The translations under genes and the position numbers were made by a program. A stretch of 64,000 bases of DNA from the NCBI GenBank assembly GCA_023053545.1, contig JAKZAN010000004.1, positions 8,928,001-8,992,000 on the forward strand. The letters run 5' to 3'. The notes beneath the pieces are model-generated. The model worked only from the letters and a program-made list of their open reading frames with translations. It made no database searches and was not told where the DNA came from. This document shows positions 20,749 through 32,155 of this stretch, piece after piece. Source of the stretch: Lepidurus packardi. Its lineage: Eukaryota > Arthropoda > Branchiopoda > Notostraca > Triopsidae. Positions within the stretch are counted from its first letter, which is position 1. Each line of letters opens with the position of its first letter.

Positions 20749-21241
20749 ATGGATCAAGACTTTCTCTCATTTCCTGCCGTTAAAGTACTTGTAAATTTTT
20801 TACTTAATGGAGAGTTTAATGAGAAAAAGCAAGTTTGGAGTATATTGTTACCAAACACAAAAAAAAGAATTGATCTAAATCTCGTGTGGTTACAAGGCAA
20901 AGTCCAAGCCACTCTTCAAGAAGGAGTTTTTATTCTGAGTGATGAAACCGGGACGGTTAAGCTATTTGGTTGCAATAAAATACCTGATGGCTGTGACTGG
21001 CTCAAACCAAGTAATTTTTAACCACTTTAAATTGACATTTAAACTTAATTTTCGTCCTTATTCTGTAATTTACTTAGATGAATATTGCTTAACGGTGGGA
21101 AAAATCCGATCGATTAGCCCAAACGGTGTCGAAATTAAAGTTATAAAGATGTCCAGCCTGGAAGAAAAACTAATCCATCGTCAAATGTGGCGCCGAGAAG
21201 TCGAAGATTTGGCTCAATTCCTCTGCCAAGAGCCAGGTTGA
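20749..21241 (+). CDS. RMI2: RMI2, RecQ-mediated genome instability protein 2 (141 aa)
   Basis: RMI2 is an OB-fold subunit of the BLM-TOP3A-RMI1-RMI2 dissolvasome, which resolves double Holliday junctions without crossover. Exons are 20749-21010 and 21078-21241, joined within an Asn codon. Matching segments are RIDLNLVWLQGKV (vertebrate AVWMQGRV), the strand before KIPDGCDWLKP, YCLTVGKI, IKVIKMSSLEEKLIH and MWRREVEDL near the end. The length of 141 residues is close to the human 147. Drosophila lacks RMI1 and RMI2, so the gene argues against a close fly relative. It ends 151 bases before the convergent ZFAND2-like gene. Confidence 0.87.
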
Positions 21242-21392
21242 CAAACTTATTTTACTTTTTTCGTTCAGTGTAATCTATTCACTCTATTATGTTGTGGGAC
21301 GAGTAAGGGATTACACGTATAAGACCATAGAAGGGAGCAAAATGTGATAAAACGGAATGCCAGCACCAATATTTCGAAAAAGCAATAAAAAC

Positions 21393-22334
21393 CTAGGTTA
21401 TACAACATCTGTCAGAACTTTCATTCGAACTCGGAGCAATCTGGGCCTGGGAGCGTTGATTTCTTTGTCGTTGTAACTCTTCCCGCTCACTCTGCTCCAA
21501 TGCTAAGGCCAACTGTCGGTCTGCTTCTTCCTGGTCCATAGCGATAGTGGAAGCTTGCAATGCTCTTGCTAAAGATTCATCTTCGCTCTAAAAGAATATT
21601 TGTTACGTCCAATCCTTCTCCAAATGGTTTAATCCTTTTTTTTTTTACCAGAGTGCCTTGGTAGGAGGAGACTTTGGCCCTCGGAAGATGCTGTTGGTGG
21701 GTAGATTTTGGTGGGATACTCGAAGCTTGCAATCTTGCTAAGGCACTTGCTCTAGCTCTATCTGCAGGGCGGTTTCCCGTGCACTGATGGTCAGCTGTGT
21801 GTCGGTGTCTTAGGCAGAAGTTGCTCTTGCATTCATTGCAGATGACTGGAACGACTTCTTTTGTCTTGCAGCCTTTAAGGGAGCAACGATTGGTGAAAAC
21901 CTATTGGGAAATCATTTTTTTTTCTAAGAATAAGGAAACTGAATATGGTAGGGTAAAGTTTACTTTTCGCTTAGCTTTCGCTGGATCAGATTGGCAGTCT
22001 CGGTCTATGTGGTCTCCTACAGCCAAATCTGGGGCTTCTCCTCTTCTTCCGGGTACAGGTTGGCTGCAAAGCGGACATACAGGTACTTGGACATTTTTCT
22101 TGTACACAGAAGTGCAGTTATGGGATTCGTAGTTGGTGTGATCCTTGCAAAAGACTTCGTTACAAGCATCACACTGAACAGGCAGGAAATCTAAACGAAA
22201 TTGCAAACATTGTAAATTATGTTCGTGATTGAATGTTTCGAAAAAGTCGTTCTTATCTTAGATTCGATATGAAATTTACCTAATTGATTGCACGATTTTT
22301 CACTACAATGCTTCCCAAGATGAGGTAACTCCAT
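21393..22334 (-). CDS. ZFAND2B: ZFAND2/AIRAPL-type double AN1 zinc-finger protein with UIMs (242 aa)
   Basis: The family links the 26S proteasome and p97/VCP to stress responses and ER quality control. Exons are 22334-22280, 22190-21964, 21900-21649 and 21587-21393. AN1 finger 1 spans about residues 4-50 (CNQLDFLPVQCDACNEVFC), and finger 2 about 95-140 (CKTKEVVPVICNECKSNFC then HHTADHQC-like ligands). Two ubiquitin-interacting motifs follow: EDESLARALQAS at about 180-191, and EEADRQLALALEQSE at about 199-213. The C-terminus is CCIT, which fits a CaaX-like prenylation signal as in vertebrate ZFAND2B, whereas ZFAND2A lacks the UIMs and CaaX. The ATG at 22334 gives the family start MELPHLGKHC-like. 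It is divergent from GBE1. Confidence 0.88.
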
Positions 22335-22621
22335 GTTCGGGATAGGATTTCCAACAGCTTTCTACGAATCTGAGTACGCAAACCTCCGTTTTTATGTTGA
22401 GGAATGACTCAACATTAGATTCTCAAGGAGGTTCTAGACTACGCCTCCTGTTTCCTTGTTTTCCTAATAGTCATGTTTTAACTGAAGGCGGGGCCTAAGA
22501 CTCACCTGAGTAGCTCCTCCTTTGCTGGACTCTTGTGACGTGCCCAGGGTAAGACTCTTCAGTCTCCAACGTTGATCTGTCGTGAAGAAGTCAACAGTGA
22601 ACGTATTACTTTTCCGTGATA
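22335..22621. promoter_or_regulatory. Short bidirectional promoter region, ZFAND2-like and GBE1
   Basis: Only 287 bases separate the two divergent start codons, so the core promoters and 5' UTRs must overlap or abut. No TATA box is obvious. Confidence 0.6.
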
Positions 22622-25600
22622 ATGAGTGTAACGAGTATAAAAGACGATTATATGCAAATTAGGGTACCTGAAATACAGAAATTATTGGACAGAGATCAGT
22701 ACTTGAAGCCTTTCGAGAAAGAAATTCGTCGGAGGTGGGTATTTTCGTTTTTTTTTGCTTATCCTCGTCCTTCGCACTCGATGACGTAGGACGTACACTG
22801 TATTCCTTGTTTGTAAAAATAGGTACGGATTGTTCCGGAACTTTGTGATTCAAATTGATGGTTGTGAGGGGGGCCTGGATCAGTTTACACGAGCTTACGA
22901 CTATTATGGATTCCACGTGAACCCAGATAAAAGCGTAACTTGGAGGGAATGGGCTCCCGGAGCTGCTGCTGTTTACCTCCGAGGCGATTTTAGTACGAAT
23001 TTACTTACAAACAATTAAGCTAGTAAGTCTAAGAAATTATTTTAATTAGACGGATGGAATCAGACGTCCCATGCATTTGACAAGTTATTATTTGGCAAAT
23101 GGGAATTGCAAATCCCTGCCTTGGCCGATGGATCTTGTCCAATCAAACACGGATCAAAGGTCAAGATTGTGGTCAAGACAGCTCAAGGGGAACTCGTGGA
23201 TCGCATTTCGCCGTGGGCTTCTTATGTTGTGAAGCCCCCAGTAAATGAAGGCATTGCTTACCAGCACCAAATCTGGAATCCACCATCAGAGGAAGTAATT
23301 TCTGTTATTAAATTCGTCTTCTTTTACGTATAAAAAGCGACTTTTTTTCTGTAGACGTATAGTTTTAAGCATGCAAGTCCTGCCAGACCGGAGAGTCTTC
23401 GCATATATGAGTGCCATGTAGGCATTGCTTCGTCAGAGCCCAAAGTCTGTTCGTACAACGAATTTAGCCAGAATGTCCTACCACGCATTGCCAGATTAGG
23501 CTATAATGCCATCCAAGTGATGGCCATCCAAGAACACGTCTATTATGCTAGTTTTGGGTATCAAGTTACAAATTTCTACGCAGCTTCGAGGTGAAAAACT
23601 CTCTATTATGTTCCTTGGACTAAGTTTACAAGTTATTTAACGTTTTTAGTCGTTATGGAACGCCAGAAGAACTCAAAGCTCTAGTAGATCACGCTCACTC
23701 CTTGGGATTGTATGTTATGTTGGACGTGGTCCATTCCCATGCTTCCAAGAACGTCCTAGACGGGCTCAACCAATTTGATGGGACCAAGTCCTGCTTTTTT
23801 CATGATGGACCACGTGGAGAGCACCCTTTGTGGGATAGTCGGCTGTTTAACTATTCGGAATGGGAAACTGTACGTTTCCTGCTATCTAATCTGCGCTGGT
23901 ATATGGATAAATACCGTTTCGATGGCTTCAGGCAAGTTTATACACCCCTGGTCTACAAAATAATTACATTTCCTTATATGTTTAGGTTTGACGGAGTAAC
24001 TTCCATGTTATATCATCATCACGGTATTGGGACAGGTTTTAGTGGAGATTATAACGAATACTTTGGCTTGGCAACTGACACTGAAGCCCTCGTCTACTTA
24101 ATGTTGGCGAATCATTGCCTCCATACTCTAAATCCCAATACTATAACAGTTGCAGAGGTAAAACGTCGCTTTTCTTCGATTTTTTCGATTTTTTTCTCTG
24201 ATTTTTTTCGAATAGGGCATAGTAATCCATTTTTGATGGTTCTATAGGATGTTTCAGGAATGCCTGCCATGTGCAGGCCAGTAGAGGAAGGAGGCAATGG
24301 CTTTGACTATCGTTTGGCCATGGCCATACCCGATAAATGGATCCAGCTCTTAAAAGAGTTTAAAGACGAAGAATGGGATTTGGGCAATCTGATATTCACG
24401 TTGACTAACCGTCGTTGGATGGAAAAAACCATCGCATATGCCGAATCCCACGACCAAGTAAAGGAACTTGCACCATTCGGTTGTTCTGTGTTTTAAATAA
24501 TTTGTGTACAAGTACGTTTTGTATGTAGTTTCTATTGGTTATAACATTGTGTTTTAGATAATTTTTATGTGTTTTTTGTTTATCTTAGTTTGTTTTTTAT
24601 GTATACTATTTTTTTAAGAATAGTTTTGTTTCATTTTTTAAGCTTTATTATTATTTGACATTATTTTGTCCTTTTGTTTTCAGGCTCTGGTGGGGGACAA
24701 GAGCATCGCGTTTTGGCTCATGGACAAGGAAATGTATACGCACATGTCATTGCTATCCGAACCTTCGCCTGTCGTCGACCGTGGCATTGCGTTGCACAAA
24801 ATGATACGCTTAATTACCCACGCCTTGGGTGGCGAAGGCTACTTAAATTTCATAGGTATCCATTATTGTTCTTAAATTTCTTAAAACATTGGAAGCTCTT
24901 TCTAAATTTACTTTGGGATTTAATCATTGCAGGCAACGAGTTTGGACATCCAGAATGGCTTGACTTTCCTCGCATAGGCAATAACGAATCTTTCCACTAT
25001 GCCCGGAGACAATGGAACCTGGTAGACGATCCATCTCTCAAATACAAGTTCTTGGCTGCATTTGACGCTGCTATGAATGTTACCGAAGATAAATATGGTT
25101 GGCTTCACAAGGATTCTGTAAACATGAGCATTAAATTATAGCTTTTTTTTACAAAATATTTTATATTGTTAGGGATATGTGAGCACAAAGCATCAGGAGG
25201 ACAAAGTGGTCGTGTTTGAGCGAGCAGGATTGGTTTTCGTCTTCAACTTCCACGCCAACAAGAGTTATACTGACTATCGTGTGGGCGTCCATACCGCTGG
25301 CAAGTACCAGATCGTCTTGGACACTGATACTGCTGAATTTGGCGGCCATGGCCGCTTGGATCACAAAACGGACTTCTTTACTTCCGATCAAGGTTTCGCT
25401 GGACGCCAGCACTCGCTCATGGTACGTATAAACCCTGGTTTTGTGGCTTTAATTTTGTGAGTTTTGGTCGAGAATATTATAGGATCCATTGGGATTAACC
25501 TTGGGCGATTATTTCGCTTTGCATGAAGGCTACCTGGCGGGCTTCAACCCGCCAGAATTAAGTCGTTACGCACCTAAACATTCCGTTCGGGTATGTTTTG

Positions 25601-26050
25601 CTATTTTATTCCCTTTTTGGGATTCACAGTTTCGGTTTCCTGCACGGGAAGGTTATTTTTCTTTTGAATTGAATTAATTAAGCTACTTTTAACTACGCAA
25701 TGTTTACTTCTTTATTGAAACCGATCATTGGGAGTATAAAATTATTCCACTAAATATTTGGAGAGTAGTTGATTACGATGTGCTGCACCGGAGGGTCTAT
25801 TCATTTGGAATAATTTAATTAAGACGTTGACTTAGTTAAGATTTGTTATTAATTAATTGAAACGGTGGATTAATTTATTTTATAGTTAAATAAGACATCT
25901 GATGAATCCAAAACGTTTAGATGAGTTGTGATGTTGGGTTAACTACTTACGTGAAGAGTGTTGTCTGCTTTACCTGCCAATTGTTTTCTTTTCGTCTCGT
26001 AGGTCTATGCCCCTTGTCGCACAGCTTTTGTATTGGCTCGCGTAAATTAA
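22622..26050 (+). CDS. GBE1: 1,4-alpha-glucan (glycogen) branching enzyme (729 aa)
   Basis: A cytosolic GH13 enzyme that makes alpha-1,6 branches in glycogen. Exons are 22622-22734, 22823-22992, 23051-23295, 23355-23590, 23650-23931, 23986-24157, 24248-24457, 24684-24855, 24933-25117, 25173-25421, 25483-25590 and 26003-26050, all in frame. Order of domains: N-terminal helix and CBM48 ([19 protein letters not shown]), then the catalytic barrel. The latter has [26 protein letters not shown] (nucleophile Asp about 351), TITVAEDVSGMP (acid Glu 406), AESHDQALVGDK and [16 protein letters not shown]-terminal beta domain with [12 protein letters not shown] and SYTDYRVG follows. The intron after 23931 uses a GC donor. 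Exon 11 adds 36 residues not seen in the human enzyme (702 residues). Confidence 0.94.
25483..25590 (+). other. Extra 108-base in-frame exon of GBE1
   Basis: The exon encodes 36 residues ([20 protein letters not shown] through APKHSVR), is bounded by AG and GTATGT, and is phase 0 on both sides. Joining exon 10 directly to exon 12 would give HSLMVYAPCR, which mirrors the human YSLLVYIPSR. So it looks like a cassette exon or a lineage-specific insertion near the C-terminal strand. Confidence 0.7.
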
Positions 26051-26757
26051 CCAAGGAGTCACGTTATCCAGAGCAGCGCCAATTAAGCAGAAGTATAAGG
26101 GCAATGTAGTCCGTTGAAGTTGAATTTAGTTTCTAGTAATTCCAGTACTAGTTTATATGGATTAGAGCAATATATACGAGGCCTGTTTATGTTAGGCGAA
26201 AGAGAGCAGCGCCATTTAGTGCCAAGATCTGATATTAGTCCTTCTTCAGTTTCAAATAATTTTCTCCAAAGGGGAAAAAAAGAAAATTACGTCTTTCTCC
26301 AAAGTTGTTTACGTTTCTTGTTTCGTTACGTTATTTGTTACAATGGAATTGTGTCTTTGAAAACAACTTGTATTAGATTTTTTCTGTACAAGTGCAATTA
26401 CAAAGAAATAAAACGGGTAGGCAAAAAAACAAACAAGTCTTGGTAAAAGAGGGCGAGGTCAAACAATGAATAAAACCTGGCAAAAATTCGTTAGCTGCAT
26501 TTCAATTGTTACGTTTTCTTTAAACTTCCCAAGGGGAAAAAAGAGATTGCACTTGGGCTTGAGGCGTCCAATACTAAATTTGTGTCTTGGTCCTCGCTTC
26601 AAAAACGATATTTTCCCTTTCTTTTGCTTTGTAGTCAAAATAATTAGGCTAATTAAGGCTGATATGGAACAACTCACGTCTTAAAATCTTGTTAAGGAAT
26701 CAAACGCTCAAAAATGGGACCAAATCAAAGATTACGATTCTTTGCTTTTGTTTTAAA
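26051..26757. other. Tail-to-tail intergenic region, GBE1 and adenylate cyclase
   Basis: Contains AATAAA signals for GBE1 at 26407-26412 and 26468-26473. I see no further gene. The adenylate cyclase 3' UTR must lie at the right end on the minus strand. Confidence 0.5.
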
Positions 26758-29700
26758 TTAAGTCGTTATTAGTAAGTAAACGTTCATGTCATCTTTGCCT
26801 TTGACGTAAACCGTTCCCCGCTTTTCGAACGAATACTCAGGCTCCAAGTACGTAAGACAAGCCTCCGCCGTCTGGATCCGTCCGTTAACGCCCGTGGAAT
26901 CCATTCGACTAGCGATATTCACCGCGTCGCCCCAAATGTCGTAATACAGCTTGGTGGTACCAATAACACCTGCGGTGACGTCACCAATGTTGATTCCGAT
27001 GCGCAGAATGAGATTAAACTCGAGCAGATCTTGGTTGAAATCTTGGATAGCTTTTTGCATATTCAGCGCGAACTCGACGAGCTCGTAGAGGTGCTGATGC
27101 GAATGCACATTGGTAGCCCGTACTTCTGGATTGAGTCCCGATGCCGCCATGAAAGTAGAACCGATTGTCTTAATCTTATCCACATTTCTGAACTCGGGCC
27201 GTGCCAAAAGCTCATCGAAATCACTAATGAGCTCATTGAGTACCCTTAAGTACTCTTTCCCTCCCAAGTAGGACTCGTCGTACATCTCGTTGAAGTTGAC
27301 AATGCTCGCAAAGAGAATCCCTACGTCCTTGTAGTTCTCCGAGTACTTTGCCGTGGCTTTCAGCTGCTCGACCACATGTCTCGGGATTATATTGTTGAGC
27401 AGCCAATCCGCTTGGTCTTTGAGCGTCTGAACCTTGGCCTTGCCCCTCGCGGCCACGGTATTGCAGTGGAAACTGAGCCTAAAACTGATTTCTGACTCCC
27501 GATTCAGAAATACGACTAAAAGGAGCAATAATAACAGATGCAGGATGAATTCATAACAGGAACGCCATTCCCAGAGGTCGTCTTCTTCTTCTGATTGGTT
27601 TAAACCCTGCATTTGGAGCGTGAAATTCGAATCGGCGGAATCACTGAAGGAAACGAGTCCATCCAAGCTAGTTTTGATGACGCAGGGACAAACTGGCACA
27701 GAAACCAGAACCATAAGGATCATCGCAGCCAAGGCAGCCAAACCGGACTTCATCCAACAATTCAGCTGCGTAAAATTGCAGAAATGGACCACGCCCAGCG
27801 TTACCAAATACCAGAAGACCCGCGGAAGCTCTTGGTCGTCCGTCTGGACGACTTGGCAGGAGAAATTGGCCAAAACAGCCACGATGGGCCAAGCTAGCAT
27901 GACCGCTCCGCAGACGTGCCAAGGATACCACTTCATGAAGCGATTGTGTAGTCGATCAAGCCAATGTACGGCTGGTAGGCCGTGACGTAGTGCCCAGAGC
28001 TGACGTAAGCAAATAACTGACATGGCTAAGTGGCCGAGGACGGCGACAGTAAAGATGACGAGCCAGTGGATCGAGAGCTGAAAGTGCAGGAAACAAGCCA
28101 GAGAGACTACCAAGAAGACGAAATAGGACACGAAAATGTCCAAATACGTGTTATACGCAGGAGAAACGAGGGTTAAAGGACTGCCGGGTACGTCAGGCTG
28201 GTACGCTTTGGCGCGGTACTCATTTTCCATGTCCTGATCGACGAAAAAGAGCGTTAGTTGGCTCAATGGCGGTTTCATGAAGTACACGCGGTGCGATTCG
28301 TCCTCTTGAATGCAGCGAATGAGCTGCAGATCCGATTGTTTCCTTAATTGATGGAATCGGGAGAGACTTTCGTGTAGAGGCATCTCGTTTTCCTCGTCGA
28401 CTTGTACGATTTCGATGCTGCTCTCTGGAGACAATGATTCTAAGCGAAGAAAAGATCAAAACGAGGCTTCTTTTGAAAGGTTTTGCATAATTACTACTAT
28501 CTTCAAGTTCCATCGAGTTGTGACTGGCACTTATGCCCCGCCCATTGAGCTGGCTGCCTAAGGTACTGCGTTTACAAGACTCCATTGAGGGAAACAAGCT
28601 CAATTCATCCAGGATTCCATCTTTGCTAGCTGAATAAACCCGGGGCAGGTGAATCCTCCCTACAAAAACACACAGTTCTTAAATTCTAAGGATTTTGGCA
28701 GATAAAATGAGTGAAAACCTTCACGATCTTGGGTTAAAGGATGCGATTCATCCACTTCTGTATGGCAGCCCGATCGTTTCCGGCTTTTTTCTTGACTAAT
28801 GGAGCGACTGCGTAAGTTAGAAGGACTGGCATCATCTTCTACTATATTTGGCATCGAAGAACACTTCTTGGGATTAGATTCGCTCGAGGATAAGGACGAA
28901 TGAGGCCTGGAATTTAAAGGCATGGTTTCTGCATTGGAATCGTAATCCAAATGATGGCCCAATATAAAGTATGTCCGGAAACCTACAAATAAAACCGACA
29001 TAAAACGAGGAAAATTAAATTAGCTAAAATAAGCCAATCAAAAAGGGAGAACAACGGAATAAACTCAAATAAATCAATTAAAAATCAGGAAAATAGGGGA
29101 AAAAAATCACTAACCATGATATAGTTCACCAAGTTCCACCAAGTATTGGGAAGGTTGTAGGAACTTATACGTCCATTCCGTGACGTGGACTTGTCCAGGT
29201 CGTCCCGTCGATTCCATTTGATTAGCTAAGGTGACGTCATTAGACCAGACGTCGAACTTGAACCGTTTGCTGCCGACGATTCCACATAATACAGTACCAG
29301 TATGGACTCCGACGCGCATGGAGACGTTTTCTTTGCGATCTCGGTCAAATTGGTGGATCGCCTCAATCATGCTCAAGCCCATGTTAACGCAGCAGGTGGC
29401 GTGATCCGCCCGAGGCTCCGGGCAACCAGAAACGCAATAATAGCAGTCGCCCAATGTGGAAATCTTCTCGCAACCGTTTTGACCGCAAAGAAGATCAAAA
29501 CGGCCGAAAAGATCATTCAAAAGACCCACGAGCTGCTCCGCAGTCTTGTTGGAGCTCATCCGCGTGAATCCGACGATATCCGCGAATAAAATGCTCACGT
29601 TTTCCATCCGGTGCATGTTAAAGGGCCGGAAGATGGAGCGCAGGTCACCAGTGTGCGAAGTACGCGGGGACGAGATCTTCCGCCCACTATTGTGCCGTTC

Positions 29701-30537
29701 GCTGCTCTCTTCGTGTCCTTCATTCATAAGCCAGTCTGCGACCTTGGGGGGCATGACTGAGTGGATCATCTTCTCTTTCAGCTGCTTTTCGAGCTCCAGT
29801 TCGCGTCGGACCATAAGCAGCAGACCTACTTTCATAAAAGTGCAGCGCATGCGCACTTGGGTCATAATATAGATATGGATGCCGATCATATGAACGCAAA
29901 CTTGGAGCAAAACGCGAGTGACTAAGGAAGAAGGTAGCGTATCGCAGGCAAAAGTGTCTGAAATGGCTTCGACTGCAATTGAATACAAAAGACCCATGGT
30001 TAGACACATGTAGAGTGGTAAGGGGATTACGGTGTAGATGAGAAGCAGGACTTCAGTGGCGAGTGCAAAGAGGCCAGCTGAAGAGACGTCACCCATGTGG
30101 GCGGTGCCTCGATTGCATGTGAAGAAGGCGGGAATGGTGGCGACACATAAGGCTGTGGCTACCGTGAGCGAGAGAGGGAAATGATAGCGTTCGTAGTGCC
30201 GGGTTAAGGTGACGAGGAAAATGAGCAGCGAGAGGAGTAGGACTAAGGCGGAGGCGGAGCTAAAGGCAATCCAGTGGTCGTCGTCGGAAGGCGCGACGCT
30301 ATAGTAGACGCACCAGGCGAGTGAGACGAGGCAGATGTAGGCTAAGGCGTACTGGAACCGGAGATGAATCTGAGGGAATGTGCTACGCCAGTATTGACCT
30401 TCCAAGATGTCCGAGTCGAACTTGGGAACCCACCAAGACTTGGAAGCGCGCTCGAAGAGCAGAGATTGACTGGTCCCGCTCCGAGTTCGACACGACGAGC
30501 GTCTCATATTGTAATGAGGAGCAGAGGTTTCTTCCAT
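26758..30537 (-). CDS. ADCY9: Membrane adenylate cyclase type 9 (Ac13E-like, 1177 aa)
   Basis: Makes cAMP from ATP downstream of G proteins at the plasma membrane. Exons are 30537-29115, 28982-28719, 28659-28495 and 28439-26758, in frame. The N-terminal [16 protein letters not shown] is the ADCY9 hallmark. Six membrane segments lie at about residues 60-240. The C1 domain is at about 310-475, with metal-binding Asp in FADIVGF (320) and TLGDCYYC (364). A variable Ser-rich linker spans exons 2 and 3. The second membrane bundle runs from about 680-900, and the C2 domain from about 985, with [25 protein letters not shown] and [17 protein letters not shown]. It lacks the long human C-terminal tail and ends soon after [11 protein letters not shown]. 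The start is the first ATG in a good context. It is divergent from the CBP gene. Confidence 0.95.
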
Positions 30538-32155
30538 CCTGGTTTTACGTAAAGCGGTTTGAGATTATTTGTTGATCTTGACAGTCATAGAGCTATGCCA
30601 AAAGAAAGAAGAGATTTTCTGATTAAATTAAAGCATAGGTGTAGCTGTTGCGTGTTGGATTTTAGGAGATTTCTTTGATTAGATTAGATTTACTTACGCA
30701 GAGTTGGAAGGTAAATAGCGGGATAGGGTTTTTGGTTTTTAGAGTAGCAACTCATAAAACTGAGCAACCCGTCCCACATCCCATGGCTTAATTCGAGCTC
30801 AAATTTAACGTTTAATCGGAAATTATTGTTATTGTTGACACCCAACTACAGCTGCCAGGGAGAGTGGGCAGGCATTACACATGGGGGAGGGCTCATTTGG
30901 AGATTGTTCGCTTCGTTTCTTCGACGAAGTTCAATTTTTATTCGTGTGTCTCATCTGAGGTTTCCGTTTTGTATTTCCCTCGCTAGAATAAGATATAATT
31001 TCAAGAAGTATAAGAATTAAGAAAGATAGCGAGAGGATAAGAATGCGAACAATGAACTCCGAAATTTATTCATTTATACGCGACAAATACAAAGTCTTAA
31101 CCTCAACAAATTATTTCCATTTCACAACATACAGATTTAATATCAGATAAGAAAAGAATATTTGGAAATATGGGGAAGAAACACGACATTCTTTTGTAAT
31201 AATGTCTAATTCGAATTTTTTGAATCCCCAGAGGGATCTAGAGTTTGCTCATACGTTCGCCAGATTTCGCTAGGAGGCAAACAACCGAACTACAACGCCA
31301 ATGAAGGAATTTTAAACCGTCACGTGCTACTGGTAGGCCAATGGCCGCTTCGCTTTCCTCCCCCTGCTGAGGGGGTTACGCGGCCTGGGCCGAGAGTAAT
31401 GGGCAGGTTTTCCATCAACAGCCGCCATCTTGACCGAGTCGGTTTTGGCCTGAAAATAAAGATTGTGTAGTCTTGACGTAAGATTTAACCCTACTTTTTC
31501 ATGTCAAGAACGCTGTGTAAAGTGCAATTTACTTAATAAAATGTATTGACGAGCCTTTGGGTGCGAAAAAAAAATCAATGGTCTTATATGTATATGCGAT
31601 GGCTTGGTGAAGCAAGCCAAAAAGGGGAACATTTACAGACCTGGTGTGTATGTGTGTAGATTACGCGGACTGCATATATCTTGGAAAAGTACGAAATAAC
31701 GATGGCAAGCGAAGCTTGACTAAAGGTAAATCACATTTATTTTATTTCTTAAAAATATACAAAGGTAATTTTTATTAGGTAAAAGCCAATTGGGCTTTTT
31801 CTGAGTGGTGAAAAAGAGCTTGGTGAACTTGTAACTGTCACACCAAACGGGTTATTAAGTTATACCGGGACTTTTACCTTCTCGTGTTTCAGTACGAAAA
31901 TTAAAATTATAGGTATTAATCCAAGTTTGCATTTGAATTTCCTTTTTGCTTTTAGGTTAAGTTTGGGGCTAGATGAAGCAGGTCTGTGGAATGGCTGCAG
32001 TTATCGTGTGTCCAGCCAAGACACAGCTTTGCATTGGTTTAGTTTGCATCTCTTCCTTACTGTCTCTTGGACTGCTAGGGTGATTCTTCGTTTTACCCTG
32101 CTTTCCTTCAGCGTCCGTCTTTTAAGAAAATACATCATTATAAACCAAGTTGACT
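30538..32155. promoter_or_regulatory. Divergent promoter region of adenylate cyclase and CBP
   Basis: This 1.6 kb region separates two divergent genes. A CpG-rich patch at about 31310-31450 probably marks the CBP transcription start. An acceptor-like pyrimidine tract before 31955 suggests a spliced 5' UTR. No coding exon was recognised here. Confidence 0.5.
31421..31432 (-). promoter_or_regulatory. YY1/Pho-type motif in CBP promoter region
   Basis: GCCGCCATCTTG is the complement of the AAGATGGCGGC core of YY1-family sites. These sites commonly occur near start sites of TATA-less housekeeping genes. It lies in the CpG-rich patch upstream of the CBP coding start. Confidence 0.5.
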
